Both the position numbers and the translations under genes were made by a program. This document shows positions 1 to 7,720 of a stretch of DNA of 64,000 bases, in pieces (the first letter of the stretch is position 1; every line of letters starts with the position of its first letter). Under the pieces are notes generated by a model. That model was given only the letters and a program-made list of their open reading frames with translations. It had not been told where the DNA came from and did not search any database. The stretch spans positions 257,685 to 321,684 of the forward strand of contig NZ_JALGBI010000002.1 in NCBI RefSeq assembly GCF_022809125.1, given 5' to 3'. The stretch is from Variovorax terrae (GTDB lineage: Bacteria; Pseudomonadota; Gammaproteobacteria; Burkholderiales; Burkholderiaceae_C).

Positions 1-241
1 GGCCCGAGGCCAGGGCCTTGCGCGCCAGCGCGAGCACGTGGCCGTCGCCTTCGCCAAAGCTGCCCAGCGGGCCGGTGCGCGGGCTGACGAAGCCCACGCG
101 CAGCGTGTTGTCGAGGCCCTGGGCGCGCGCCAGCGTAGGGTCCAGGAGGGCCAGGCCCGTGGCACCGGCCAAGCCCAGGACGTGGCGGCGATTGGGAGGG
201 GTGGCCTGCGCGGGCGAAGCCGGTATGTTCGATTTGTTCAA
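1..241 (-). CDS. Periplasmic ligand-binding protein (branched-chain amino acid ABC type), N-terminal fragment
   Basis: The visible 80 codons give a twin-arginine-like leader (NRRHVLGLAGATGLALL) followed by LRVGFVSPRTGPLGSFGEGD, the usual first strand and loop of type I periplasmic receptors of the LivK/Peripla_BP_6 kind. The rest lies beyond the left edge. The start is a TTG at 239-241 with a GAGGAG ribosome site six bases upstream; no in-frame ATG fits. It lies 60 bp downstream of the SDR gene on the same strand and probably shares its sigma-54 promoter, which suggests uptake of the compound that the dehydrogenase acts on. The ligand cannot be read from the sequence. Confidence 0.75.
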   Translation of the reverse strand, partial: MNKSNIPASPAQATPPNRRHVLGLAGATGLALLDPTLARAQGLDNTLRVGFVSPRTGPLGSFGEGDGHVLALARKALASG

Positions 242-301
242 GAGAGTCTCCTCGGGTCAGGTTGAGTTGTGGGGTGGAGTGAGGCGAGAGAAATCACGGG
301 T

Positions 302-1078
302 CTAGTGAAAGCCGTTCATCTGCAACTGGACGTCGGCGAACATGCCGCCGTCGGTGGGGATGTTGGTGCCGCGGATCCAGGCCGAGCGGTCGGAGAGCAT
401 GAAGCAGACCACCGGCGCGATGTCCGAGGGCTGGCCGGGCCGGTCCATGGTGCGCATGTCCTGTTCGGCGCGCGCGCCCAGGGTCTGCAGGAAGTCCTTG
501 AGGATGGGCGTGTCCACCGGGCCGGGGCTCACCGCATTCATGCGGATGCCGCGCTCGCGCCAGGTCCAGCGGTTCTGCATGGTCCACACGATCAGCGCTT
601 CCTTGGAGAAGAAGTAGCTGCGCGCGCCGTCGATCCCGTGGAGCTTGCAGAAGGCCTCCACGTCCTGCGGGGCCAGCGTTTCGCTGGCCTCGATCGCCTG
701 CTTCGACTGGGGCCAGCCGAGGCCGGCGAGCGAGGCCAGGTTCACGATGGACGCACCGTCGGAAAGCTTGGGAACCAGCTGGGTCGTGAGGTGCTTCAAG
801 CCCAGCAGGTTGACCTTGATCACGTCCGCCGCGGGCCGGGTCGGTGGCAAGCCGGCGATGTTGGCCAGGCCGTCGATGCTGCTGGGCAGTCGGCCGATCA
901 GTTGGTCGATCGAGGCGCGATCGGACAGATCGGCCTGGATGAACTCACCCGCGGCCTGCGCGGGGCGGTTGATGTCGACGGCGATGACCTGCGCGCCGTA
1001 CGACGTCGCGAGCGCCGCGGTGGCGGCGCCGATGCCCGACGAGGCGCCGGTGATGACCAGGGTTTTTCCTTGAAGCAC
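302..1078 (-). CDS. Short-chain dehydrogenase, coniferyl-alcohol dehydrogenase-like
   Basis: 258-residue classical SDR. The N-terminal TGASSGIG cofactor loop, the NIAG motif, the serine in NLASLAG and the YFFSK (YxxxK) catalytic pair are all present. The insertion after the catalytic serine and the stretch SKEALIVWTMQ resemble coniferyl-alcohol dehydrogenase (CalA) of Pseudomonas as I recall it, so NAD-dependent oxidation of an aryl or allylic alcohol is the best guess. A GTG start at 1076-1078 is chosen because AAAGGAGGAG precedes it; longer in-frame starts would run through the sigma-54 promoter. It is transcribed away from the XylR-type activator, its likely regulator. The substrate is inferred. 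Confidence 0.8.
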   Translation of the reverse strand: MLQGKTLVITGASSGIGAATAALATSYGAQVIAVDINRPAQAAGEFIQADLSDRASIDQLIGRLPSSIDGLANIAGLPPTRPAADVIKVNLLGLKHLTTQLVPKLSDGASIVNLASLAGLGWPQSKQAIEASETLAPQDVEAFCKLHGIDGARSYFFSKEALIVWTMQNRWTWRERGIRMNAVSPGPVDTPILKDFLQTLGARAEQDMRTMDRPGQPSDIAPVVCFMLSDRSAWIRGTNIPTDGGMFADVQLQMNGFH

Positions 1079-1134
1079 GGTTTGTCTCCTCCTTTGGATC
1101 CGGTAATGGCTGATGGCGGTGTGGCTGGTAGTGC

Positions 1135-1149
1135 GCAAGCGCCGTGCCA
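1135..1149 (-). promoter_or_regulatory. Sigma-54 (-24/-12) promoter for the SDR operon
   Basis: Read on the minus strand the sequence is TGGCAC, five bases, TTGC, which matches the RpoN consensus exactly at all ten conserved positions and the spacing. It lies about 57 bp upstream of the GTG start, giving an expected leader of roughly 45 nt. The divergent gene encodes a GAFTGA-bearing sigma-54 activator. Confidence 0.85.
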
Positions 1150-1213
1150 GGCCGCCTGCGGGAAGAAAGTCCAGCGATATCAACCACTTGCGCCATTCGC
1201 GCCGGGATTACCC

Positions 1214-1254
1214 TTGGTCAAAATGTGATGCGTTGGTGAATAATTTCTGATCAA
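1214..1254. promoter_or_regulatory. Candidate upstream activator sites for the sigma-54 regulator
   Basis: TTGGTCA at 1214-1220, TTGGTGA at 1233-1239 and TGATCAA at 1248-1254 form related half-sites; the last two make an imperfect inverted repeat (5 of 7). They lie about 65-120 bp upstream of the -24 element, a normal position for XylR/DmpR-type binding sites, which have TTGATCAA-like halves. The assignment is inferred from position and similarity only. Confidence 0.45.
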
Positions 1255-1267
1255 TAAATCACCCATC

Positions 1268-3055
1268 GTGGCAACGCATCCCATGAAGAAAAGCATTTCC
1301 CGGCTGTCGCTGGCGCAGTTGCAGGACCGCCTGGGCGCGGGGACCAGCGAGGAGATCGACGAGGGCGCAACGCCCACGCTGCGCGACCTGGCCGAGACCC
1401 TGAGCTTCTCGCCGGGCGATGGCCGCATCTGGCTGAACGACCAGCGCATGGTGCTGTGGCGCTCCTCCACCTACGGCGCGCTGCGCCGCGAGCTCATTGC
1501 CAGCATGGGCCAGGAGCCGGCGCGCTCGCTGCTGACGCGCGTGGGCTACGCCGCTGGCGCTCGCGACGCGGAACTGGTGCGGCGCACCTGGCCGGACAGC
1601 GACCCCGTGAACGCCTTCCACGCCGGCCCGCGCATGCACAAGCTCGAGGGCATCGTGCGGCCCGAGACCATCCGGTTCGAGTTCGACATCGCGCGCGGGG
1701 ACTTCTTCGCCGACTACTGGTGGCACGATTCCAGCGAGGATGACGAGCACATCGCCGCCTTCGGCATCGGCACCGAGTCGGCCTGCTGGATGCAGGTGGG
1801 TTATGCCAGCGGCTACGCGAGCGCCTTCATGGGCAAGCTGATCATCTACCGTGAGGTGGCTTGCCGCTCCTCGGGCGCCGAAGTGTGCCGCATCGTCGGA
1901 CGCCCCGCCGACCAGTGGGAAGATCCGGAACTCGATCAGCACTACTTCACCCCCGATGCGTCGGCAGAGCGCGTGCGCCGCGCGCTGGTTCCCGTGGTTT
2001 CCCAGGTCAGCCGGCCGCGCGCCGACAAGCCGCAGCCGGCAGGTGCGGCCACGGAGCTCATCGGCATCTCCTCGAGCTTCAGCGCCGCGCGCCACCTGAT
2101 TGAGCGCGTCGCGCCGACGCAGGCCACCGTGCTCTTCACCGGGCCTTCCGGCGCGGGCAAGGAGCTCTTTGCGCAGACCCTGCACAGGATCAGCCCCCGC
2201 CATCCGGCGCCCTTCGTGGCGGTCAACTGCGCCGCGATTCCGGACACGCTGATCGAATCCGAGCTGTTCGGCGTGGAGCGCGGCGCCTTCACCGGCGCGA
2301 CCGAATCGCGTGCCGGCCGCTTCGAGCGGGCCAAGGGGGGTACGCTGTTCCTGGACGAAATCGCTTCCCTGAGCCTGGTGGCGCAGGGCAAGCTGCTGCG
2401 CGCCCTGCAGGAGCGGGTGATCGAGCGCGTGGGCGGCCTGAAGGTGATTGCCGTGGACGTGCGCGTCGTCGCCGCGACCAACGTGAGCCTGCGCGACGAG
2501 GTGGCGGCCGGCCTGTTCCGCCAGGACCTGTTCTTCCGCCTCAACGTCTTCCCGATCACGCTGCCGTCGCTGAGGGAGCGGCGCGACGACATCCCGTTGC
2601 TGATGGAGGCTTTCCTGCGCCGCTACGCGCAGCTGCACGCGCGCGAGGTGCCGGGCTTCACGCCGCGCGCGGTGCAGGCGCTGCTGCAGTACGACTTTCC
2701 CGGAAACATCCGCGAGTTGCAGAACCTGGTGGAGCGCGGCGTCATCATGGCAGCGCACGATGAGCCGGTCGATGTCCATCACCTGTTTCGCGGCGGCGAG
2801 CACCTCCAGGCGCAGGCCCTCGGACTCGACACGGGCGGGCGCCTGACGCAAGCGGCCGCGCTCGGCGCTGACGGGGACCGGCTCTCCAGACCCGCCAAGG
2901 GCGCGGGCAATGCCCGCGGCCCGTCCCGCAAGGATGCCGCGGTCTATCGCAAGGCCCTGGTCGCCGCCCGCTTCAACGTGGCCGAAGCCGCACGCCAGCT
3001 GGGGCTGACGCGTGCCCAGATGGCGTACCGATGCAAGCGGCTGGGCGTGATTTGA
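1268..3055 (+). CDS. Sigma-54-dependent activator, XylR/DmpR type (XylR_N, V4R, AAA+, Fis HTH)
   Basis: 595 residues from the GTG at 1268; an ATG at 1283 is an equally possible start. Domains in order: XylR_N sensor (about 35-140), V4R (about 150-210, ending in [13 protein letters not shown]), linker, AAA+ domain (about 255-490) with P-loop GPSGAGKE, the sigma-54 contact motif GAFTGA and Walker [10 protein letters not shown], and a Fis-type helix-turn-helix at the C-terminus ([19 protein letters not shown]). This architecture is that of effector-sensing activators such as XylR, DmpR and PoxR, which bind aromatic compounds directly in the N-terminal domain. It is divergent from the SDR gene, whose promoter is sigma-54 type, so the pair is probably a self-contained regulatory unit. 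Confidence 0.93.
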   Translation: MATHPMKKSISRLSLAQLQDRLGAGTSEEIDEGATPTLRDLAETLSFSPGDGRIWLNDQRMVLWRSSTYGALRRELIASMGQEPARSLLTRVGYAAGARDAELVRRTWPDSDPVNAFHAGPRMHKLEGIVRPETIRFEFDIARGDFFADYWWHDSSEDDEHIAAFGIGTESACWMQVGYASGYASAFMGKLIIYREVACRSSGAEVCRIVGRPADQWEDPELDQHYFTPDASAERVRRALVPVVSQVSRPRADKPQPAGAATELIGISSSFSAARHLIERVAPTQATVLFTGPSGAGKELFAQTLHRISPRHPAPFVAVNCAAIPDTLIESELFGVERGAFTGATESRAGRFERAKGGTLFLDEIASLSLVAQGKLLRALQERVIERVGGLKVIAVDVRVVAATNVSLRDEVAAGLFRQDLFFRLNVFPITLPSLRERRDDIPLLMEAFLRRYAQLHAREVPGFTPRAVQALLQYDFPGNIRELQNLVERGVIMAAHDEPVDVHHLFRGGEHLQAQALGLDTGGRLTQAAALGADGDRLSRPAKGAGNARGPSRKDAAVYRKALVAARFNVAEAARQLGLTRAQMAYRCKRLGVI

Positions 3056-3086
3056 GCGGCTGGGACGTGGGCAGCGCAGGCCCAGG

Positions 3087-3983
3087 TCATGGCGCCGGGC
3101 GCAGGTGCGCCGCCGCCCTGAATTCGAGCGGCGTCACGCCCGCCAGCCGCTTGAAGAATTTCACGAAGTTGGTGGGTTCGCTGAACCCCAGGCGGTGCCC
3201 GATCTGCACCACGGTCTCGTCGCTGTGCACCAGCAGCCGCTTGGCCTCCAGCGCGATGCGCAGGTCCAGCGCCTGCTTGGCCGTGTGGCCGGCGGCGGCC
3301 AGACAGGCGCGCGACAAGGTGCTCTCCGAATACCCGAGGCGGCGCGCGTAGTCCAGCACGCTCAGGCGCTTGTGGAAATTTGCCTCCAGCTCGCGCACGA
3401 ACAGGCGGTACATGCCTGCCTCGCGTGGCAGGGCCCGGTCGCCGGCCTGCCTGACGCGCTCGCAGGCCAGGCGCAGCAGCAAAGCCATCAGCCCATGGCG
3501 GATGATGGCTGATTCGATGTCCCGGCCGGCAAAGCCCGCGATGTCCCCGGCCAGGCGGCCGGCATCGGCCGCGGCCGCGGCAAAGAGGCTGCGGCTGGGC
3601 TGGCTGGCCGTGGGCCATTCGTCCAGCGCCAGCAGCCTCATGTCCGGCTGCGGCTGCGCGATGGACGGCACCAGCGCCTCGGCCTTGAACAGCATCAGGT
3701 GGCCTTGCAGCGCCGACGTCATGCGCCACTGGTGCACCTGGCCCGGGCGCACGAGCAGCACGGTGCCGGGCCGCAGCCCGAACTCGACGAAATCGACCAT
3801 GTGGCTCGCATGCCCGGACTGCACCAGCAGCAGCAGGTGGAAGTCCACCCGCTCGGCCGCGCCCAGCGCATGGCCGGCGCGCTGGCGCAGCTCACCCAAC
3901 GTCATGACCTCGACGCCAACTCCCGACAGCCGCGGGTTGTGGAAACGGACGTCCTTCAGGGGCCCGGACAGCGCTTTCTTCAT
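3087..3983 (-). CDS. AraC-family transcriptional regulator
   Basis: 298 residues from an ATG at 3981-3983. The N-terminal half is a cupin-like AraC_binding domain (HLLLLVQSGHASHMVDFVEF, then RPGTVLLVRPGQVHQW). The C-terminal 100 residues hold two helix-turn-helix units (SVLDYARRLGYSESTLSRAC and VVQIGHRLGFSEPTNFVKFF) and the typical GVTPLEFR ending. Longer in-frame starts would add about 54 residues of no recognisable structure and approach the divergent lipoprotein gene. The effector and targets are unknown; the nearest candidate target is the divergent gene at 4158. Confidence 0.88.
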   Translation of the reverse strand: MKKALSGPLKDVRFHNPRLSGVGVEVMTLGELRQRAGHALGAAERVDFHLLLLVQSGHASHMVDFVEFGLRPGTVLLVRPGQVHQWRMTSALQGHLMLFKAEALVPSIAQPQPDMRLLALDEWPTASQPSRSLFAAAAADAGRLAGDIAGFAGRDIESAIIRHGLMALLLRLACERVRQAGDRALPREAGMYRLFVRELEANFHKRLSVLDYARRLGYSESTLSRACLAAAGHTAKQALDLRIALEAKRLLVHSDETVVQIGHRLGFSEPTNFVKFFKRLAGVTPLEFRAAAHLRPAP

Positions 3984-4157
3984 GGCGCCAGTGTAGGTGG
4001 CCACGCCGGCCCGGGGAAGCCTGGTTGACGTGTTTTGACCATAGGGCGACGGGCTTTCACCTTGGCCTGATGCACGCCAGGGCAGACAATTTTCCTTCTC
4101 GAATCGACCTTTCCGGCCCCGGCGGGTTGATTCGGGCAGATCCATGAATAGCCAGGA

Positions 4158-5036
4158 ATGACCATGAAGCTCCCTCGTTTTCTGAGGCTCGCCGGCGCCG
4201 TTGCAACCACCATTGGTGTGATCGGCTGCACGGCTCCCTCCCTCTCAGGCAACTCAACCCAAAGGCCCACCATGACCCCCCAGAAACAGCAAGTCGTCGC
4301 TTTGCTCAAGAGCATCGAAACCGGCGATCCCGCCCCCGTGGCGGCGATCAATCCCGACAAGTACATCCAGCACAACCTGTCCGCGGCCGACGGCCTGGCG
4401 GGCTTCGGCGCATTGATGCAGATGCTGCCCCAGGGCTCGGCCAAGGTGGATACCGCCCGCGTGTTCCAGGACGGCAACTACGTTTTTGCGCACACCGACT
4501 ACAACTTCTTCGGCCCGAAGATCGGGTTTGACATCTTCCGTTTCGAGGACGGCCGCATCGTCGAGCACTGGGACAACCTGCAGGAGAAGCCGGCCAAGCC
4601 GAACCCGAGCGGCCACACGATGACCGACGGCGCGCTGGAGGTGACGGATCTCGCGAAGACCGAGGACAACAAGCGCCTGGTGCGCGCATTCGTCGACGAC
4701 ATCCTCGTCAACGGCCGCATGGACAAGCTCACGGGCTACTACGACGGCGACCACTACATCCAGCACAACCCTCAGATCGGCGACGGCCTGTCGGGCCTGG
4801 GCGCCGCGCTGCAGGCGATGGCCAAGGCAGGCCTCACGATGAAGTACGACCGCATCCACAAAGTGCTGGGCGAAGGCAACTTCGTGCTGGCCGTGAGCGA
4901 AGGCCAATTCGCCGGCAAGCATGTGTCGTTCTACGACCTGTTCCGGGTGCAGGACGGCAAGATCGCCGAGCACTGGGACACCATCGAGGCGATCCCGCCG
5001 CGTCCGGACTGGAAGAACGCGAACGGGAAGTTCTGA
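4158..5036 (+). CDS. Lipoprotein with two NTF2-like (SnoaL) domains
   Basis: 292 residues. The N-terminus is a signal peptide with a lipobox ending in GVIGC (Cys near residue 24), so the protein is probably anchored to a membrane facing the periplasm. Two SnoaL/NTF2-like repeats follow at about 45-145 and 165-285; each has the YIQHN strand, a GLAGFG or GLSGLG loop and a closing RFEDGRIVEHWD / RVQDGKIAEHWD strand. Such tandem folds are common in predicted SnoaL-like polyketide-cyclase-type enzymes, but no catalytic role can be assigned. It is divergent from the AraC regulator. Confidence 0.85.
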   Translation: MTMKLPRFLRLAGAVATTIGVIGCTAPSLSGNSTQRPTMTPQKQQVVALLKSIETGDPAPVAAINPDKYIQHNLSAADGLAGFGALMQMLPQGSAKVDTARVFQDGNYVFAHTDYNFFGPKIGFDIFRFEDGRIVEHWDNLQEKPAKPNPSGHTMTDGALEVTDLAKTEDNKRLVRAFVDDILVNGRMDKLTGYYDGDHYIQHNPQIGDGLSGLGAALQAMAKAGLTMKYDRIHKVLGEGNFVLAVSEGQFAGKHVSFYDLFRVQDGKIAEHWDTIEAIPPRPDWKNANGKF

Positions 5037-5116
5037 GCGCGGCGCGTTTCAGTGCGCGGGGACGACTTGTTTGTGCAGAGCAGGTCTTCCCGCACCGGTT
5101 GTTGAAGAAGCCGAAA

Positions 5117-5141
5117 GCCTTGCAGGCGGCCCCGGCAAGGC
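5117..5141 (+). terminator. Weak hairpin after the SnoaL lipoprotein gene
   Basis: GCCTTGC and GCAAGGC form a 7-bp stem with an 11-nt loop, 80 bp after the stop codon. It lies in the gap before the convergent isochorismatase-family gene. No T-run follows, so intrinsic termination is uncertain. Confidence 0.3.
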
Positions 5142-5198
5142 GCCAGCCCTGTGGGGGACGCTCGCCAACGCGGCCTCCGGGAAGCTATGAACAGGCGC

Positions 5199-5834
5199 TC
5201 AGACGGCTGCTTTCGCGCGCGCCGCCGCATACGAGGCGGGAATGTTGCCGCGCGGGATCGGCTGCCCGGCCTGGGCGGCCGCGATCCAGCCCTCGGTGCT
5301 GGTGACCGAGGCAAACCGCGTGTGGAACACGACGCTGAAGACGCGGTGGATTTCCTCGGCCGTGGCGCTGCCGGCCGTGTTGGCGTAGGGCAGGGAGCCG
5401 GTCGCATCCTGCAGGAATTCCACCTGCAGGCCGCGGTGCGTGGCTTCAAAGATGGTGGAAGCGTCGCAGTTGTGCGTCATGTAGCCCGCCACGGCCAGCG
5501 TGTCGATCTGGCGCGAGGCCAGCCAGTCGGCGAAGTCGGTGCCGGTGTACACGCTGGGGAAGCTCTTTTCAATCAGGTGGTCGTGCGGGCGGCGCGCCAC
5601 GTCTTCGTGCAGTTGCCAGCCGTGCGAGCCGCGGCCGAACATCGGCGACTCGGGCGGGGCGCTGTTCTGCACCAGCACGATCGGGATGCCGGCGGCGTGG
5701 GCCGCATCCATGGCGCGCCCGATGAGGGGCAGCGACTGCGCGACCGGCGGGTGTTCGATCAGCAACTGGCCGGTGAAGTATTCGTTCTGCACGTCGATCA
5801 CGACGAGCGCGCGGCGGGGGCTGGCGGCGGGCAT
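5199..5834 (-). CDS. Cysteine hydrolase, isochorismatase family
   Basis: 211 residues from the ATG at 5832-5834, preceded by GGAG. The family triad is visible: Asp in VVIDVQNEYF (about 14-23), Lys in IEKSFPSVYTG, and the nucleophilic Cys in GYMTHNCDAST. Length and motifs fit the nicotinamidase/isochorismatase-like superfamily. The substrate is likely a small amide or enol ether but cannot be read from sequence. It is transcribed away from the GlxA-type regulator gene, 94 bp apart, a common pairing in which the regulator controls the hydrolase. Confidence 0.88.
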   Translation of the reverse strand: MPAASPRRALVVIDVQNEYFTGQLLIEHPPVAQSLPLIGRAMDAAHAAGIPIVLVQNSAPPESPMFGRGSHGWQLHEDVARRPHDHLIEKSFPSVYTGTDFADWLASRQIDTLAVAGYMTHNCDASTIFEATHRGLQVEFLQDATGSLPYANTAGSATAEEIHRVFSVVFHTRFASVTSTEGWIAAAQAGQPIPRGNIPASYAAARAKAAV

Positions 5835-5928
5835 GGGGACTCCGGGATGAGGAAAATGAAGCCGATTGTTCGCCGTCGGCGGGCCGCCCGACAGTGGCCC
5901 GCATGACATAAATCGATAAGATCGGGCC

Positions 5929-6921
5929 ATGCCCGCTTCGCCTGCCTCCGTGTCCGCTGCCCAGACCGTGGCCGTGGTCGCATTCGATGGCATCAGCCCG
6001 TTTCATCTCTCCGTGCCCTGCCTGGTGTTCGGCCAGGAGATGGCCGGCCCTGGCATGCCGCGCTTCAGGCTGCTGGTGTGCGCACCGCAGGCGGGGCCGT
6101 TGCGCACGCCGGCGGGCTTTCGCATCGACGGCGTGCGCCGGCTGTCGGCCCTCGTCGGGGCCGACATCGTCATCATTCCCTCGTGGCACAGCCCGACCGC
6201 GCCCGGCTACCAGCCGCCGCCCGAGGCCCTGCTGAAGGCGCTGCGCGCCGCCCACCGGCGCGGCGCGCGCATCGTGGGCCTGTGCCTCGGGGCCTTCGTG
6301 CTGGCCGAGGCGGGCCTGCTCGACGGCCGGCCCGCCACCACGCACTGGGCGCTGGCCCCGGTGTTTGCGCAGCGCTATCCGCAGGTGGCGCTGCGGCCCG
6401 ACGTGCTGTATGTGGACGATGGCGACGTGCTGACCTCGGCGGGCACGGCCGCGGGCATCGACTGCTGCCTGCACCTGCTGCGCACCGAGCATGGCGCCGA
6501 GGTGGCGAACCACCTGGCGCGGCGCCTGGTGGTGGCGCCGCACCGCCAGGGCGGGCAGGCGCAGTACGTGGAGCAGCCGCTGCCCGCGTCGGGCGCCGGC
6601 CACCGCCTGTCCGGCGTGCTCGAATGGGTGCAGCAGCACCTGGATCGCGCGCACAGCCTGGACGACCTGGCGCGGCGCGCGCTGCTGTCGCGGCGCAGCT
6701 TCACGCGGCATTTCCGCCAGGTCACGGGCACCACGGTCGGCCGCTGGCTGCTGAACCAGCGGCTCGCGCTGGCCCAGCGGCAACTGGAGTCCACCCATCG
6801 CAGCATCGAGCAGATCGCGGCCGACACGGGTTTCGGCTCGGCCGCATCGCTGCGCCAGCATTTCGCGGCGGCGTTCCGGGTGCCGCCCTCCCTCTACCGG
6901 CGCGAGTTCCGCGCCAACTGA
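5929..6921 (+). CDS. GlxA-family transcriptional regulator (DJ-1/PfpI plus AraC HTH)
   Basis: 330 residues. The first 190 are a DJ-1/PfpI-like class I amidotransferase fold (VAVVAFDGISPFHLSVPCLV; GLCLGAFVLAEAGLLDG with a cysteine at the elbow; TTHWALAPVFAQRYP). The C-terminal 100 are an AraC double helix-turn-helix (DDLARRALLSRRSFTRHFRQ and IEQIAADTGFGSAASLRQHF). This is the FtrA/GlxA architecture, in which the DJ-1 domain senses ligand rather than acting as an enzyme. The permease gene at 6944 follows by 22 bp and is probably co-transcribed. Confidence 0.92.
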   Translation: MPASPASVSAAQTVAVVAFDGISPFHLSVPCLVFGQEMAGPGMPRFRLLVCAPQAGPLRTPAGFRIDGVRRLSALVGADIVIIPSWHSPTAPGYQPPPEALLKALRAAHRRGARIVGLCLGAFVLAEAGLLDGRPATTHWALAPVFAQRYPQVALRPDVLYVDDGDVLTSAGTAAGIDCCLHLLRTEHGAEVANHLARRLVVAPHRQGGQAQYVEQPLPASGAGHRLSGVLEWVQQHLDRAHSLDDLARRALLSRRSFTRHFRQVTGTTVGRWLLNQRLALAQRQLESTHRSIEQIAADTGFGSAASLRQHFAAAFRVPPSLYRREFRAN

Positions 6922-6943
6922 GACAGCCTGAAAGACCGAACGC

Positions 6944-7666
6944 ATGGAATTTCTCATCGTCCTGGCCATCGGCCTGGTGGCCGGCACGGTGGGCGGCATC
7001 GTCGGCTTCGGCACCTCGATCATGCTGATGCCCGCGCTGGTAGTGGTGTTCGGTCCGCGCGAGGCCGTGCCCATCATGGCGGTGGCCAGCATCATGGCCA
7101 ACGCCTCGCGCGTGGCCGCGTGGTGGCGCGAGGTCGACTGGAAGGCGACGGCCGCCTACAGCGCCACCGGCATTCCGGCGGCGGCGCTGGGCGCCAGGAC
7201 GCTGCTGGTGCTGCCGCCCGGTGTGGTCGAGGGCGTGCTGGGCGTGTTCTTCATCGGCATGATCTTCATCCGCCGCTGGATGGCGCGCCAGCACTGGCAA
7301 CTGACGCGGTGGCACCTGGCGCTGGTGGGCGCGGGCATCGGTTTTCTCACGGGGATCGTGGTCAGCACCGGGCCGGTGAATGCGCCGTTCTTCCTGATGT
7401 ACGGCCTGGTCAAGGGCGCCTACCTGAGCACCGAGGCCATGGGGTCGCTGGCGGTGTACCTGTCTAAGGCCGCGACCTTCCACCACCTCGGGGCGCTGCC
7501 GTTGGAGATCGCCGGCAAGGGTTTGATCATCGGCTCGACGCTGGTGGCCGGCTCTTTTTTTGCCAAGCGCTTCGTGCGCCAGCTCGACGCCGAGAAATTC
7601 CGCCTGCTGATGGACGCCCTGCTGCTGCTGGCGGGGCTGACGATGCTGTGGGCCGCGCTGCGGTAG
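6944..7666 (+). CDS. TauE/SafE-family sulfite exporter-like permease
   Basis: 240 residues, strongly hydrophobic, with about seven to eight membrane spans in the two-repeat layout of the TauE/SafE family. The first repeat begins LVAGTVGGIVGFGTSIMLMP and the second GIGFLTGIVVSTGPVNAPF; both carry the glycine-rich loops of this fold. It follows the GlxA-type regulator by 22 bp. Members move sulfite, sulfoacetate or other organic anions; the substrate here is unknown. Confidence 0.9.
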   Translation: MEFLIVLAIGLVAGTVGGIVGFGTSIMLMPALVVVFGPREAVPIMAVASIMANASRVAAWWREVDWKATAAYSATGIPAAALGARTLLVLPPGVVEGVLGVFFIGMIFIRRWMARQHWQLTRWHLALVGAGIGFLTGIVVSTGPVNAPFFLMYGLVKGAYLSTEAMGSLAVYLSKAATFHHLGALPLEIAGKGLIIGSTLVAGSFFAKRFVRQLDAEKFRLLMDALLLLAGLTMLWAALR

Positions 7667-7720
7667 CGCCTGTGAGCAGGCTCCTGGATCCCGCACGGGC
7701 CGCCATGCCGTGAACGACGC

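Noticed and set aside
269..1228. Plus-strand reading frame of 319 codons opposite the SDR gene
   Set aside because: Composition (Arg/Gly/His/Val-rich) is that of a GC-rich shadow; the opposite strand has complete SDR motifs, ribosome site and sigma-54 promoter.
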